Below, piece by piece: positions 32,589 to 44,427 of a DNA stretch of 64,000 nucleotides (within the stretch, counting starts at the first letter, position 1; each line of letters opens with the position of its first letter). The position numbers and the translations under genes are program-made. The stretch spans positions 4,154,001 to 4,218,000 of the forward strand of contig NC_056752.1 of assembly GCF_018687715.1 (NCBI RefSeq), in the 5' to 3' direction. Source of the DNA: Carya illinoinensis (taxonomy: Eukaryota; Streptophyta; Magnoliopsida; Fagales; Juglandaceae). Under the pieces are notes generated by a model, which worked only from the letters and a program-made list of their open reading frames with translations, did not search any database and was not told where the DNA came from.

Positions 32589-35500
32589 GTGGTGATACTG
32601 ATTTATAGTGGCAATACTCATAATTTTGTAGATACCATGATAGCCATTAAGTCTGGGTTGTGTTTACAAAGATCCAATCCTATGCAAATTAAAATTGCTA
32701 ATGGTGATATGGTTAGTAGTGAAGGAGTGTGTACTAAAGTAGGAATTCATCTTCAAGGAACTACATTTGTAACAGATTTTTGTACCCTAGAGTTAGGTGG
32801 ATGTGATGTTGTCTTAGGGGTGCAATGGTTATTGTCTCTAGGGCCCATTCTTTGGGACTTTAAGAAGCTGCAAATGCAGTTTAGCATTGAAGGTAGAGGA
32901 ATTTCTTTACAAGGGTTATCTTCCCCTTGTAGTCCCTTGATTAAAGATGGAGGAATTTCCCGTATAGCTGGATTGGAATATCGAAGTATGTTTTTACATA
33001 TGATTTCTGTGCAACCTCAAGAAGGTATTATTAAAGAACCTGAGAGGATAACAAAGCTATTGAGTAGGTTCAGTAGTGTTTTTTAGGAACCAAATGGCTT
33101 ACCTCCTCAAAGATCCCATGATTATCAAATCAACTTGAAGCAAGGAGTTGTGCCTGTGAGTGTCAAGCCTTACAGATACCCTTATTATCAAAAGACTGAG
33201 ATTGCAAAAATTGTTAAAAAGTTACTGCATTCTAGAATGACAAGGCTAAGTCAGTTCCCTTTTTCATCTCTAGTGCTTTTGGTGAAGAAAACTGATCGGT
33301 CGGAGGATGTGGATTGACTACAGGGTTTAAAATGAAGCTACAATCAAAGATAAGTACCCTATCCCTATTGTAGATGAATTAATTGATGAGTTGTTTGATG
33401 CTACAATTTTTTCTAAGCTTGATCTTCGATCGGGCTATCATCAAATTAGAATGAGAGAGGATGACATTCCTAAAACTGTATTTAGAACACATGAAGGGCA
33501 TTATGAATTCCTTGTAATGTCCTTTGGTCTTACAAATGCACCTTCAACATTCCAAGGTCTCATGAATGATGTATTTAGACATTTTTTGAGGAAATTTGTA
33601 ACTATTATTATTTTTATGATATCCTTGTATATAGTAAGGATATAGAGTCTCATTGTATACACTTAGATGTTGTTTTAGCAACACTGAAAGAGAAAAGACT
33701 TTATGTAAAGAGATCAAAATGCCTTTTTGCTTGTGAAGAGATAGAATACCTTGGTCATCTCATTTTAAGAACTGGAGTGAAGGCAGATCCAAAGAAACTT
33801 GAAGCCATGATTAGTTGGCCTATACCAAAGACTGTGAAGGGTTTGAGGGGCTTTCTTGGGCTGACTGGCTACTACAAAAAGTTCATTAAAGCCTATGGTA
33901 TTACTGCAGCACCTTTGACAACATTCTTGAAGAAAGATTCCTTTCTATGGAATTCAAAAGTCACGAGCATTTGAGAAATTGAAATTAACTGTCACAAATC
34001 CACTTGTTTTGGCACTACCAGACTTTACAAAAACTTTTCATCATTTAGTGTGATGCGTGTGCAAATGGAGTTGGAACTGTATTGATGCAGGACCAGAGAC
34101 CCTTGGCTTTCTTAAGCCAAGCATTGAAAGGGAAAAATTTGTTGTTATCCACATATGAGAATGAGTTTTTGGCCTTGGTGTTGGCAGTTAAAAAATGGAG
34201 GTCTTATATTATTGGTGGTGCTTTCATAGTGCGAACAAATTACCATAATTTGAAATATTTGCTTGAGAAAAAGGTTGGCAATGCTGCACAATAGAGATGG
34301 CTCTCTAAGCTTTTGGGCTATGAGTTTACAATTGAATACAAAAAGAAGTGGACAATAAAATAGCTGACGCTTTGTCTAGAAGGGTTGAAAGTGATGAAAC
34401 TGTGTCATTGAATGCAATTACAGTTCCTAATCCTACATGGGTAGAGGATATTTAAAAAGTTTATGATAAAGATCCTCTTGTGAAGCAAAAGATAGCAGAA
34501 ATCTAGCTGGGTCAATCTTCCTCAAATTTAGTTTTAAAGCAAGACATTCTCTTCAAGAAGGGCACCATTTACATTCCTAATTGTGCAGACTTAAAGTAAA
34601 AAAATCTTATACTATGTTCATGCTAGTCCATTGGTTAGACATTTAGGTTTCCATTAATCTTTACATAGGGCCAGAGTTGATTTTTATTAGCCTGGTCTTA
34701 AGCTTGAGGTGAAGAGGTTTGTTAAGGAATGTGAAGTATATCAAAGAAACAAGGGGGAAAATGTGTTGCTAGTAGGTTTATTACAACCTGTACCTATTCC
34801 TCAATGAATATGGACTGATGTGTCTATGGATTTTGTTGAAGGATTGCCTATGTCAAAGGGATTTTCTATAGTGATGGTAGTAGTTGATAGGCTATTGAAG
34901 TATGCACACTTCTTACCCTTGAAGCATCCCTTCACAACAGCCACAGTTGCTGCATTGTTTTTAAACAATATCTTCAAACTGCATGGGATGCCCAGCAATA
35001 TTGTCTCTAATCGAGGGGCCAATTTCACATGTTCTTTTTGGAAGGAATTCTTTAAGTTACAAGGAGTAAAGTTGTCTTACTCCTCAGCTTACCATCCTCA
35101 AATTGATGGTCAGACTGAGGGTAGTAAATAAGTGTTAGGAACACTTTTTGAGGTCCTTTTCTAGTGACTAACCAAGGGGTTGGTTTGATTGGTTACCACT
35201 TGTTGAATGATGGTACAATACCTCCTATCATGCCTCAACCAAAATGACACCATATGAAGTAGTGTATGGTGTCCCTCCTGTGAAGTTGCAGCAGTAAATT
35301 CCTGGTTTTTCTCAGAATCAGGATGTGGATGAGTTACTTAAAACAAGGCAAGAAGTGTTAGAAGCTTTGAAGCATAACTTGACGTTGGCTCAGGACAAAA
35401 TGAAACTATTCTTTGATAAAAGGCATACTGAAAGGGAGTTCATAGTTTGGGATTGGGTTTATTTGAGGCTCCAGCCTTCTAGGCAAAGTCACTAGCTCTT

Positions 35501-35876
35501 CGAAGGAATATGAAGGTGGCATCAAAGTTCTTTGGGCCATTCCAAGTGGTAAGTAGAATTGGACAGGTTGCATACAAATTGGCTTTTCCACTTCAATCCA
35601 GTTTGCATCCTATTTTTCATATGTCTTTCTTAAAGAAGAAATTGGGTCAACATATATCTCCCTTGTCTACCTTGCCACCAGTTGATGTAGAGGGACAACT
35701 TGAAACTGAGCCACAATAGATTTTATAAAGAAGGAGCATAAAGCTTAACAACAAAGCTGTTGTGGAAGTCTTGGTTCAGTGGATGGGTGTTGCACTAGAA
35801 GAAGCTACATGGGAATCATATTGGAAGCTTAGGGAAAAATTTCCTCACCTTGTGGGCAAGGTGCTTTGAAAGGGAG
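32589..35876 (+). pseudogene. gypsy1 pol (protease, RT, RNase H, integrase, chromodomain)
   Basis: Protease: LIYSGNTHNFVD (the catalytic DSG has become YSG) and [44 protein letters not shown], then the catalytic box is frameshifted and reduced (FYDILVYSK instead of FxDDILVYS). The RT end reads GLRGFLGLTGYYKKFI. RNase H: LAFLSQALKGKNLLLSTYE. Integrase: MDFVEGLPMSKGFSIV, LHGMPSNIVSNRG, YHPQIDGQTEGS. A chromodomain-like end (VEVLVQWMGVALEEATWES) closes the protein at about 35870. At least ten stops or shifts were seen, and the RT and protease active sites are both damaged. Confidence 0.8.
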
Positions 35877-35881
35877 GAGTG

Positions 35882-36087
35882 TGTAAGATGCTGTTGTGGA
35901 GGTGTTGAGAAGCAGTGGTGCAGGTGCTATATTACGTGTGTGTTGTAAGGCTAGACGGAAGAGGGTTCCTAACAAACATGTAATTAGAGTTGTAGTTTAG
36001 AGGGGTTATTAGCACGACATCGTTTTACATTGTGAGTAAAAGAATTAAGTGGCACGATGTCGTATGAGTCTAAAAAGAAAATAGAGG
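35882..36087 (+). repeat. gypsy1 3' LTR, truncated
   Basis: It starts TGTAAGATGCTG right after the polypurine tract and follows the 5' LTR for 206 bp. It then stops abruptly at GAAAATAGAGG, where LINE3 sequence begins. The last 180 or so bases expected from the 5' LTR (beginning TAAAACACTGTCG) are missing here and were not found at the other breakpoint near 41685. Confidence 0.8.
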
Positions 36088-37586
36088 GTATGAAGGTGTG
36101 CATTAGGGAAGACAAAGCCTCTTTCTGGTTTGATCGGTGGTGGGCGAATGTCCCCCTTTTTGAACCATTGGCTATTTTGGAGAATCTGAGGCTTCTAGTT
36201 AAGGATTGTTGGTTAAATGGGGATTGGACGTAGACCTTCTAAACGAGCTAGTTGGTCATACGAAAGCTGCCGAAATTGTTAATGAGGTGGGAGGTAATAG
36301 AGCTGGATTGGACTTAGTGGTGTGGAAGCCTAACCGAGATGGAGTTTTTACTACAGCTTCAGCGTGGGATGTCATCAGGGTGCAAAATGAAGAGGTATCA
36401 TTGATGGAATGGCTATGGAAAAAATATCTTTCGAATAAAGCAGCTGTTTGCATATGGAAAGCAAGATTCAATTGTTTTCCTATGGATGATAGGATACGTG
36501 CTCTGGGTATCCCTTTAGCATCTAGGTGTGATTTTTGTGTTGATAGTAAAGTGAAAACTTTGGATCATATTTTTAGTATGGGGAAGTTGGCAACGAAAGT
36601 TTGGAAGAGGGCTAAGCTGGTTCTGGGAGTTCAAGGCATGGGGTCGAATTCTTGGTGGCATAGGGTGGTCACTTGGTTTAGTTATGTTGGAAAGTCATAG
36701 TAAAAGGGTGTTTTAATTGGCCTGGTGCCTTGTCTAATTGTGTGGAGGTTATGGATGCGAAGATGTAAGGCCTGCACAGAGGGAGTTTTGGACTCATTGG
36801 ACTCTATGTGGCTTACTATTAAATATTGGTTGAGGCATATATCAGCTTCACTTGAGAAGGCATCTAGCTTGTCGCATGCAGACCAAAGGCTTTTTCAAGA
36901 GATGGAAGTTCCTGTTTGTCCTATTAAGAGAAGACTGCCCCAAGTGATTAAGTGGACACGCCCAACTGTGCGGTGGGTAAAGCTCAATGTAGATGATAGT
37001 AGTCGAGGAAACCTGTGACTTGTAGTGGAGGAGGACTGATTCAAGATTCAGAGGGTCGTTTCTTAGCTGGGTTTTTTGAAAACTATGGCTTCAGCACTAA
37101 TATGAAAGCTGAGTTGGGAGCTTTGCTTAGTGGAGTGCGTTTGTGTTCGGCATTGGGTTATTCTCAGATAGAGATGGAAGGTGACTCCTCAATGATCATT
37201 AATTGGGTACAACGCTGGTCTTGCACGGTGTGGTACAAATGGCGGTTTTTGGGAGGAATTGCATTTGGCACTTTCTTTGGTTACGTACTCAGTTTCACAT
37301 TAATTCAGGGAAACAAATCAGGCTACCGATCATCTAGCTCGGCAAGGTGAGGCTAGTGTTTTGTTGAGAATTGTTGGAGATGATCCTATCCCACCTTGTT
37401 TGAAAGGAGTGTTGAGACTAGATAGACTCAATCTTCCATTTATTAGAGGCTAACTGTTTGTTGAAATGTTTGTTAGAGTGGTTTCTTTGGTTTTGCTCGT
37501 TTAGGGAGTCTGTAGGCATTTTTCGCCTCCTAAGGAGGTAATTGAATAAAAATTAGAAGGTGCTATCCTTCTTTTAATTAAAAAAA
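36088..37586 (+). pseudogene. LINE3, 3' part (zf-RVT and RNase H), inverted piece
   Basis: It begins inside LINE ORF2 at MKVCIREDKASFWFDRWW, then the zf-RVT region (TTASAWDVIRVQNEEVS; KAAVCIWKARFNCFPMDDRI; CDFCVDSKVKTLDHI) and RNase H (WVKLNVDDSSRGNL, frameshift, SGGGLIQDSEGRFLAGFFEN; MKAELGALLSGVRL; IEMEGDSSMII). A 3' UTR and a poly-A end at 37586. The TSD copy AAGTACCTTCTCTCCA follows at 37587-37602. The matching 5' half of this LINE is at 41685-45961 on the opposite strand. Confidence 0.8.
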
Positions 37587-39092
37587 AAGTACCTTCTCTC
37601 CAAGAAGAATGCTAAGGCATGCCAAATCAGGTGGGTTTGGATTTTGCAGTAATTCAATCTCACAATTAAGGACAAGAAGGGTGTTGAGAATGTGGTGGCT
37701 AACCACCTTTCTAGGTTGATGTTCGAAGATACCAGCATTACTCCACCTATTCAAGATGACTTTCTAGACGAGCAGTTATTTGCTGTCACTCGCTTACCAT
37801 GGTTTGCCCAAATTGTGAACTATTTGGTTGTTGGAGAGATTCCTTGTATTTGGAGTGCATAGGACAAACGTAAGTTTTTTGTTAAGGTATGTAATTTTTA
37901 TTGGGATGATCCTTATTTAAATATTGCCTCAACCAAATTATGAGACGTTGTATTCTTGACAATGAGATTGTAAGTGTTCTTAACTTCTATCATTCACATG
38001 CATGTGGAGGCCATTTTTTTTTTTTATCAAAAAGACTGCTACAAAAATTTTGCAATCCAGATTTTATTGGCCACCTTGTTTAGAGACACTAACAATTTTT
38101 GTTGTTCATGTGAGAGATGCCAAAAGCTAGGTGCCTTATCTAGTCATAATATGATGCCTCTAAACCCAATTTTGACTATTGAAGTATTTGATTGTTGGGG
38201 TATAGATTTTATGGGACCATTTCCTCCTTCTTTTGACTACATTTATATTCTTCTGGCTATTCACTATGTGTCTAAGTGGGTTGAAGCTATACCATGTCGG
38301 GAGCAATGATCATGCTACTGTGGTGAAATTTTTGAAAGAAAATATTTTACCTCGGTTTGGTACACCATGGGTGATCATTAGTGATCAAGGCACCCACTTT
38401 TGTAACCGTTCTTTTGAGGTTTTGATGCGTAGGTACAGTTTGGTACACAAGGTTTCTACAGCATACCACTCAGAGACCAATGGACAAGCAAAACTTGCAA
38501 ATAGGGAAATCAAGCAGATTTTGGAGAAAACAATTAATTCCGATTGCAAGGATTGGTTCTTATGCCTATTTGATGCACTTTGGGTATACTATACAAGTTT
38601 AAAATTTCCCATTGGAATGTCCCCTTATCGACTTGTTTTTGGAAAACCTTGTCATTTACCTGCAGGACTAGAACATAAGGCTTACTAGGTTATCAAGGCC
38701 CTTAACTTTGATTTAAGTACTGCTAGTAAGCAAAGAAAACTTTAGTTGACAAAGTTGGAAGAGTTAAGGAATGATGCCTATGTCAATTCTAGAATCTGTA
38801 AGGAGAAGATGAAAGCTTTCCATGATAGACGTATTGTGAGAAAACAGTTTGAGCCTTACTAGCGGGTCAACTTATATGATTCTAGGCTGCATCTCCATCC
38901 AGGTAAGCTAAGGTCTAGGTGAAGTAGTCCCTTTATTGTGAAACATATTTTTGAGAATGGAGTTGTAGAGGTTGAAGATCCAAAGGATGGGTGTGTATTT
39001 AAGGTCAATGGACAACATTTGAAGCCACTTGTGGAGTGTTTGAATCTTGCAGAGGAGAACACTCTTCTTACATACCCTATTTATGAGACTTA
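37587..39092 (+). pseudogene. Athila-like gypsy element: RNase H end and integrase
   Basis: It begins in the RNase H domain (YLLSKKNAKACQIRW, NLTIKDKKGVENVVANHLSR), then the integrase zinc finger (FYHSHACGGHF; CCSCERCQKLGAL) and catalytic core ([57 protein letters not shown]), with the D, D and E positions visible. The C-terminal part (KEKMKAFHDRRIVRKQF; VNGQHLKPLVECLNLAEE) ends at about 39092. The order and motifs are those of the Athila/Tat side of gypsy. Several stops occur. The upstream RT half lies on the other strand and ends at the same residue (45978). Confidence 0.8.
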
Positions 39093-39943
39093 GTACCATT
39101 GCATGCACCTTTGCAGTTAGTCACCTTCTCTATTTTTCTTTATTTTTATTTTTGTTTTTTTTTCTTCTTTCTTTGTTCTATTTTTGCTTTTGTTTTTGTA
39201 GCAATGAGCTCCTTGAGTTGTTTCAAAATTGCCCTTCACTTCCTAGGCAATACATTTCTTACTTCATCTCTATGCCCTTGTGTTTCCTATTTTTGCCATT
39301 GAGGACAATGTCATCTTTTGGTTAGGGAATGGAACATACCCAAGTGCATAATTTTTGCATGACTAAAGCTTTGACATCTGAACTAGATTTCAATGTATGT
39401 CATTTGATTCTATTGAGATACTCTCATAATTCCCTTTGAGCACAAACTAAGCCTTCATGATAAGAAGGATGTTAAACACATACAATCAGCGGACACCCTT
39501 GAACATTAGTTGCAACTTCCACATCAGTGACTATGAGGGATATTCCTTGAGTGAAGTTCATTGACTTATAGCATGTTCTTCCTTTTGATTTGTTTAATTA
39601 TTGAGAATGTCATTATATGGTTTGTGGCATGTTGGTTGATTATACTTAGGAGATGATGAAGGTCAATTTAAGATGAACATTTGAGCATTTCAAGCTATCC
39701 CATGTTTTATCCATTAGAAATCATTTTAAGCCCAAGTGAAAAAGAAAAATTAGCCTTTCTTTTGTAAACTCATGTTTCTCTCATCCCCTCCACATTAGAG
39801 TTGAGCCTAAATTATTATCTCTTTCATACCTTTTACCTTTAAAGTATGTGCTCGGGATGTTAAATATTGATCTGAAAAACAAAAAGAAGCCAAGGAAAGG
39901 GATGTACTATGGTGGTTTCTTATTGGTGTTGGTAGGTTCGTTA

Positions 39944-40016
<73 letters not shown>

Positions 40017-40613
40017 CTCTAAAACAAAGAAAAAATACAATAAGTTGAGGGAGTTGTGCTTCATGTATTATCGTGTGAAGGCCTCTGGCATGTATTTATA
40101 AGCTCTTGTGAATTCTTTTATCTTCCTTTGTTTTCTTTAACCTGACCTTAGCCTCATAACCTTTGATTATTGACCTTTCTGATGCTAAGTGGATTTGTGG
40201 TAAGAGTTGTTGAATTCTCAATAATTAACATTTCATTTGTAGGGATCTATGGCTCTTTGTCAATTTGCCTATATACACTTATACCTCCTATACACTTGAG
40301 TGAGTAGCCTTATTCTGTTGGTGAACATGAGAGAGATGGATTTAATGCTTTTGTTGATGGTGTGCTCAAAGTTGTATGTGTTTGGGTTGTTGGTAAGATG
40401 GCTATGGCTTAGCACGCACACACAAATTTTGAGAGTTGTTTCGATAGACAAACTTTGGTAGCATTACAGATCTCTTATGAATATGTTGCTTGATATGTCT
40501 TAGATATTATTGCATTGTTTATGTGGAAGTTTTCATTTCAAGCTGGGGATATTTTTCTTTCCACTGCCTTGATGCTCGAATTGCTTGAGACTATCAATAG
40601 GCTAGTTGGGGGG
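39093..40613 (+). other. 3' untranslated region of the Athila-like element
   Basis: A long non-coding stretch between integrase and LTR, usual for Athila-type elements. It contains poly-pyrimidine (39130-39200), a 66-bp GA run and, at the end, the polypurine tract TTGGGGGG (40606-40613). No env-like open frame was recognised. Confidence 0.6.
39949..40014. repeat. (GA)33 microsatellite
   Basis: An uninterrupted 66-bp GA run. Confidence 0.95.
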
Positions 40614-41684
40614 TGTGATGAGTGCACGAAAGTGTACTCTGAACATTGCATGTACTAGTTTAATTGCTAGATTATATGTGTTATTGAGGTATTTTGATTA
40701 TGTTTTTCCAATTTAAACTTTAATTTCATAATGTCCAAGTTTTGATTTAGTGTCTAATGGTTTTATTGCAGGAATAAATTTAAAAATGATTAAGCTGAAG
40801 TCTGGCTTGTAAGAAAGAAAAGAAAATCAATGGAGAATTTCATACATCCAAAGTCAAAGAAATTCAAGTCATAAACAAGGAATGAAAGAGCAATTAATGA
40901 AAAATATTAGGAATTCGCAGCCTCTCTAAGTATCTATTAGTATTATGGTCATATCTTCCTTTGCTAATATTTAGGCGATTCAAGATGCATTGGAAAGCTA
41001 ACTCAATGGGCTATATTTGTCTTAGAAATAGCCATTTTCTGATTTGGCCGTTTACTAAGCAAAAAGGGCTCGTAATCTGCACGTGGAAATCTAGAGTATT
41101 ACCTACTCGAGTTTGCATGTAATTTTCTTTTCATATTGAGGATAGCTTGTGAAAAAGGAGGAAAATAGAGAGCCAATGAGCATAAAAGGAAGAGCCCTTC
41201 TTGTTTTGAGAGAGAGGATACTAGGGTTTGGAGAAAAAGAATTCTTCTTCTTTCGAATGAGGAGCTAATTCCTTGGTGAGGCTAGGGATGAACTTGCTTG
41301 AATGATGATGATTTCAATTTTTTTGGATTCATGTAATAAACTTTCTTGCTAATACAATTTTTGTTTATCATCTCTTATTAGTCTTCCTTGTATTCGGATA
41401 ATTTTATAACTAATGTTTTTCATAGATTCAGTCATACTTTCTCTATGGGATTGTTGAGGTGTTTATGATCTGGTTGTTGATCTTATTGGTGTGATTCTCT
41501 ACTACAGTATTGTTGTTAAGTATATTGTCATATTTGAATCTAAGTCTAATAGGATAGCAATCCATGCTTTCAAAATAAGTGTGGTTTTCAAGAATTACAT
41601 TTAAACAAATTGGTTATAAACATATATTTTCTAATTAGAGAGTCTGGTGCTACGATCTCTAATTGAGTATCCAATGAATCTCCA
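40614..41684 (+). repeat. Athila-like 3' LTR
   Basis: It starts TGTGATGAGTGCACG directly after the polypurine tract. It contains a TATA-like GCATAAAAGG followed by AGAGAGAGGATACTAGGG, consistent with promoter and R-region start (about 41186-41236). The outer end is not defined: LTR sequence runs into LINE3 at about 41684 at an inversion junction, so its TSD cannot be checked. Its first 70 bases match the remnant next to the primer site at 50073-50140. Confidence 0.7.
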
Positions 41685-44427
41685 AAATCGACTTCCAAAG
41701 CCTCGAGTCCATAGCCCTTCTTTTCACATAAAGCAATGTGATCTTTCTTAACATATTTGACTCTAAAAAATTTAGTCCATAAGGTATCCGAAGAAAGTAA
41801 TTTCCATGCAAACTTCATGTATCTCTTTGGACTTTCGAGAAATCCCGAAGTTCTATCCCCCTCTCTTTAACAGGTTTACACAGATTGGACCGTGCATACC
41901 ATTTCCTCTATAACTTACCATTTGATTCTCTCCAAAAAAATGAGGAAATGATAGAAATGATCTTAGCAAGAGTAACACGCAGGATGTTCAAAACAATTAG
42001 TGAATGCATTGTCATACACGACAACACATGTTGAAGTAGAATTAAGCACCCTCCTTGCTACAAAAGCTTTACCTTCCAACTCGCTACCTTCTTCTTGACT
42101 TTGTTAACCAAAGGCTCTAAGACCTGAGCAGTAAATCTCCCTGATACTAAAGGCACCCCCAGGTAAGTAGTCGGAAAAGAACATTCGTTGAAGCCTGTCA
42201 AACGTAAAATACCTGCTTTTCAAACACAAAATTTTCTTGGAGAGAAAGAGAGCTGATTTCTCTTTATTAATTAATTGGCCCAACCACTGCTCATAAGTCT
42301 CTAAAGTCTTCAAAAGCATTATCATCGACCTCATTTCTCTATTTGAGAAAATCTACAAATCATCAACATAAAGCAGATGGGAAACCAAAGGCACCCCCCG
42401 AGGATGAAAAAAAGAGCCAATTTACCTTTTCAAGCCCCTTCTTAAGTAATCTGGACAACACCTCTTCCATGATAATAAAAAGATAAGGAGATAATAGATC
42501 CCCTTGTCGTAAGCCCCTCAAAGTTGGAAGAAACCTTTGTACGTACCATTCATCATGATAGAAAACCTAGGACAGCTTATACATTCCTTCACCAACATAT
42601 AGGACATACAGAAGTGAGATGAAAACCCGAATCCTTGCAAGACCAATAACAAGAAATTCCTATCCACTTGATCATATGCCTTGGCCATGTCAATCTTTAA
42701 CATCACATTTCCACCCACAGTTGCATGGTTCAAAGAGCTAACCATCTCTTGAGCTAGCGATATGTTTTCAAAAATACGTCGGCCAGGTATGAAGGCACCT
42801 TGCTCTTAGGAGACCATTATATGCAACAAACCTATCAAGCAAGCTACCAATATCTTGGAAAAAATTTTTTATAAGCAACATAACAAAGACTTATGGGTCT
42901 AAACTTGTCGAATTCTTGTAGGTCTTGCATTTTAGGAATGAGCACAATGTATGAAGCTATATAAAATCTAGGAAGTGAATGACCCTGAAAGAATTCCAAA
43001 GTTGCTTCCACCACATCCTTCTTTACAATGTCCCAACATGAAAGATAAGAAGAGGAACCAAACCTGTTAGGACCTGGACTGCTTTGTGACGAAATGGATA
43101 AGAGAGCATCCTTCACCTTAGTTTCAGTGGGTGCAAGACATTGTAAATTATTATCCTCATCATTTACAACCGTAGAAATTAAGGAACTCGGGTCTGGTTG
43201 TGAAACAGCTCCCAAACTTGTCAAAAAAGATTTAAAATAGTGAACTGCAACTTCATGAACCTCTTCAGGCAACTCCAAGACCACTCCATACGCCAGACTT
43301 TATAGATGAAATTATTGTAGCCTTGCGCCTTTGATTAGCACAAGTGTGGAAAAACTTCATGTTTTGATCCCCTTCGAGAAGCCACTTTTCTTAGCTTGTT
43401 GAGCCAACCTAATTTCTTCTTTGCTCTCCCAAACCTGAAGTTCGGCTTTAGACACCAAAAACTCCATCTTAATATCCACATGATACCCATCTTGAAGTTG
43501 AGGTTCAAGAGATTCAACTCGCTCTTCCAGATTTTTAATATTGAGATCCACCCTTCCAAACACCTGAAGGTTCACAAGGCGCAAGGCCACCTTGGTGCTC
43601 TTAAGCTTGGCAGCCAACTTCACTAAACCTGACCCTTGAACCTCCTTATTCCATACCTTCTCCACACATGACTTAAAAGAATCATGGGTGCACCACATAT
43701 TTTGAAACTGAAAAGGTTAAGGTTCATAACTCTTAATTTGTTTATGGAATGCGACCACCATAAGACAATGGTCCGAGCTTTTCCTATTTAAATACTCTAA
43801 ACAAGCCGAAGTGAAAGCTCTCAAAAAGACATTATTTAAGAGTGCTCTATCAATCTGAACCCCGCTCCTCGATGCACCTGCATGTCCATTACACCACAAC
43901 ATGCGACTTCCCGAGTATCTCAACTCTGCAAGACCATAAGCATCCAGACATCTATTAAAATCCTCCATTGTAGCCAGAGGTCTTGGATTGCTAGCAATGT
44001 GCTCCCCATCCTCTCGAATAATATTAAAATCTCCCACCATAAGCCACGGAGAATCATTTTCTTGCAACCCTTCTAACTCCTGCCATAGGAACCTTCTTTC
44101 TTGTTGTTGACATTTTGCATAAATAAAGTTCACTAACACTTTCAGATTTCCCCAGAAAAACCATCCAGACAAACTCTGATCCGACATAGAAACCATCTCA
44201 AACATAAGAACATCGCTCCACAGAAGCCATATCTTACCACCAATCGCTTCACTAGCACAAAAATTAGGCAAACCTACCAAACTTGCTACACAAGACAAAC
44301 AAGTTTCACTTTGAAAAGGTTCTAAAATTGCGACTATCTGAGCATTATGCTTTTTCACCAATCGCCTTAACCTACTCTTTGACGTGCTTATCCCACGCAC
44401 ATTCCATACCAGTATTGTTTGATTCAT
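41685..44427 (-). pseudogene. LINE3 ORF2, 5' part (endonuclease and RT)
   Basis: ATG at 44427 opens an uninterrupted 236-residue endonuclease domain (ILVWNVRGISTSKSRLRRL; GGKIWLLWSD; WLMVGDFNIIREDGEH; LNRKSSDHCLMVVAF) with the N, E, D and SDH motifs of the EEP fold. The linker and RT follow in broken frames: SISSQSSPGPNRFGSS, MLKIDMAKAYDQVDRNF, LRQGDLLSPYLFII, LLYVDDL-stop-IFSN. The piece ends after GSRFWR at an LTR junction; the next residues of a standard LINE, SFWFDRW, occur at 36100 on the other strand. The endonuclease is the best preserved transposon domain in the window. Confidence 0.85.

Larger units (their letters stand above)
30755..36087 (+). mobile_element. Ty3/gypsy chromovirus-type retrotransposon (gypsy1)
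   Basis: A plus-strand element with a 5' LTR (30755-31142), a degenerate initiator-Met primer site (TTTGGTATCTAGAG), gag, protease, RT, RNase H, integrase, a C-terminal chromodomain-like segment, the polypurine tract AAAGGGAGGAG and a 3' LTR cut short at 36087. A chromodomain after integrase marks the chromovirus branch. Frame breaks occur throughout. It inserted into receptor-kinase pseudogene X at TATAGTT. The target sequence expected on the far side is not found, because the 3' LTR is cut by a rearrangement. Confidence 0.85.

Noticed and set aside
36206..37350. LINE RNase H frames considered as a host RNase H gene
   Set aside because: They are preceded by zf-RVT and followed by a LINE 3' UTR, poly-A and target duplication, so they belong to LINE3.
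39807..40064. Frames rich in Leu-Ser or Arg-Glu repeats
   Set aside because: They are translations of the (GA)n/(CT)n microsatellite, not proteins.
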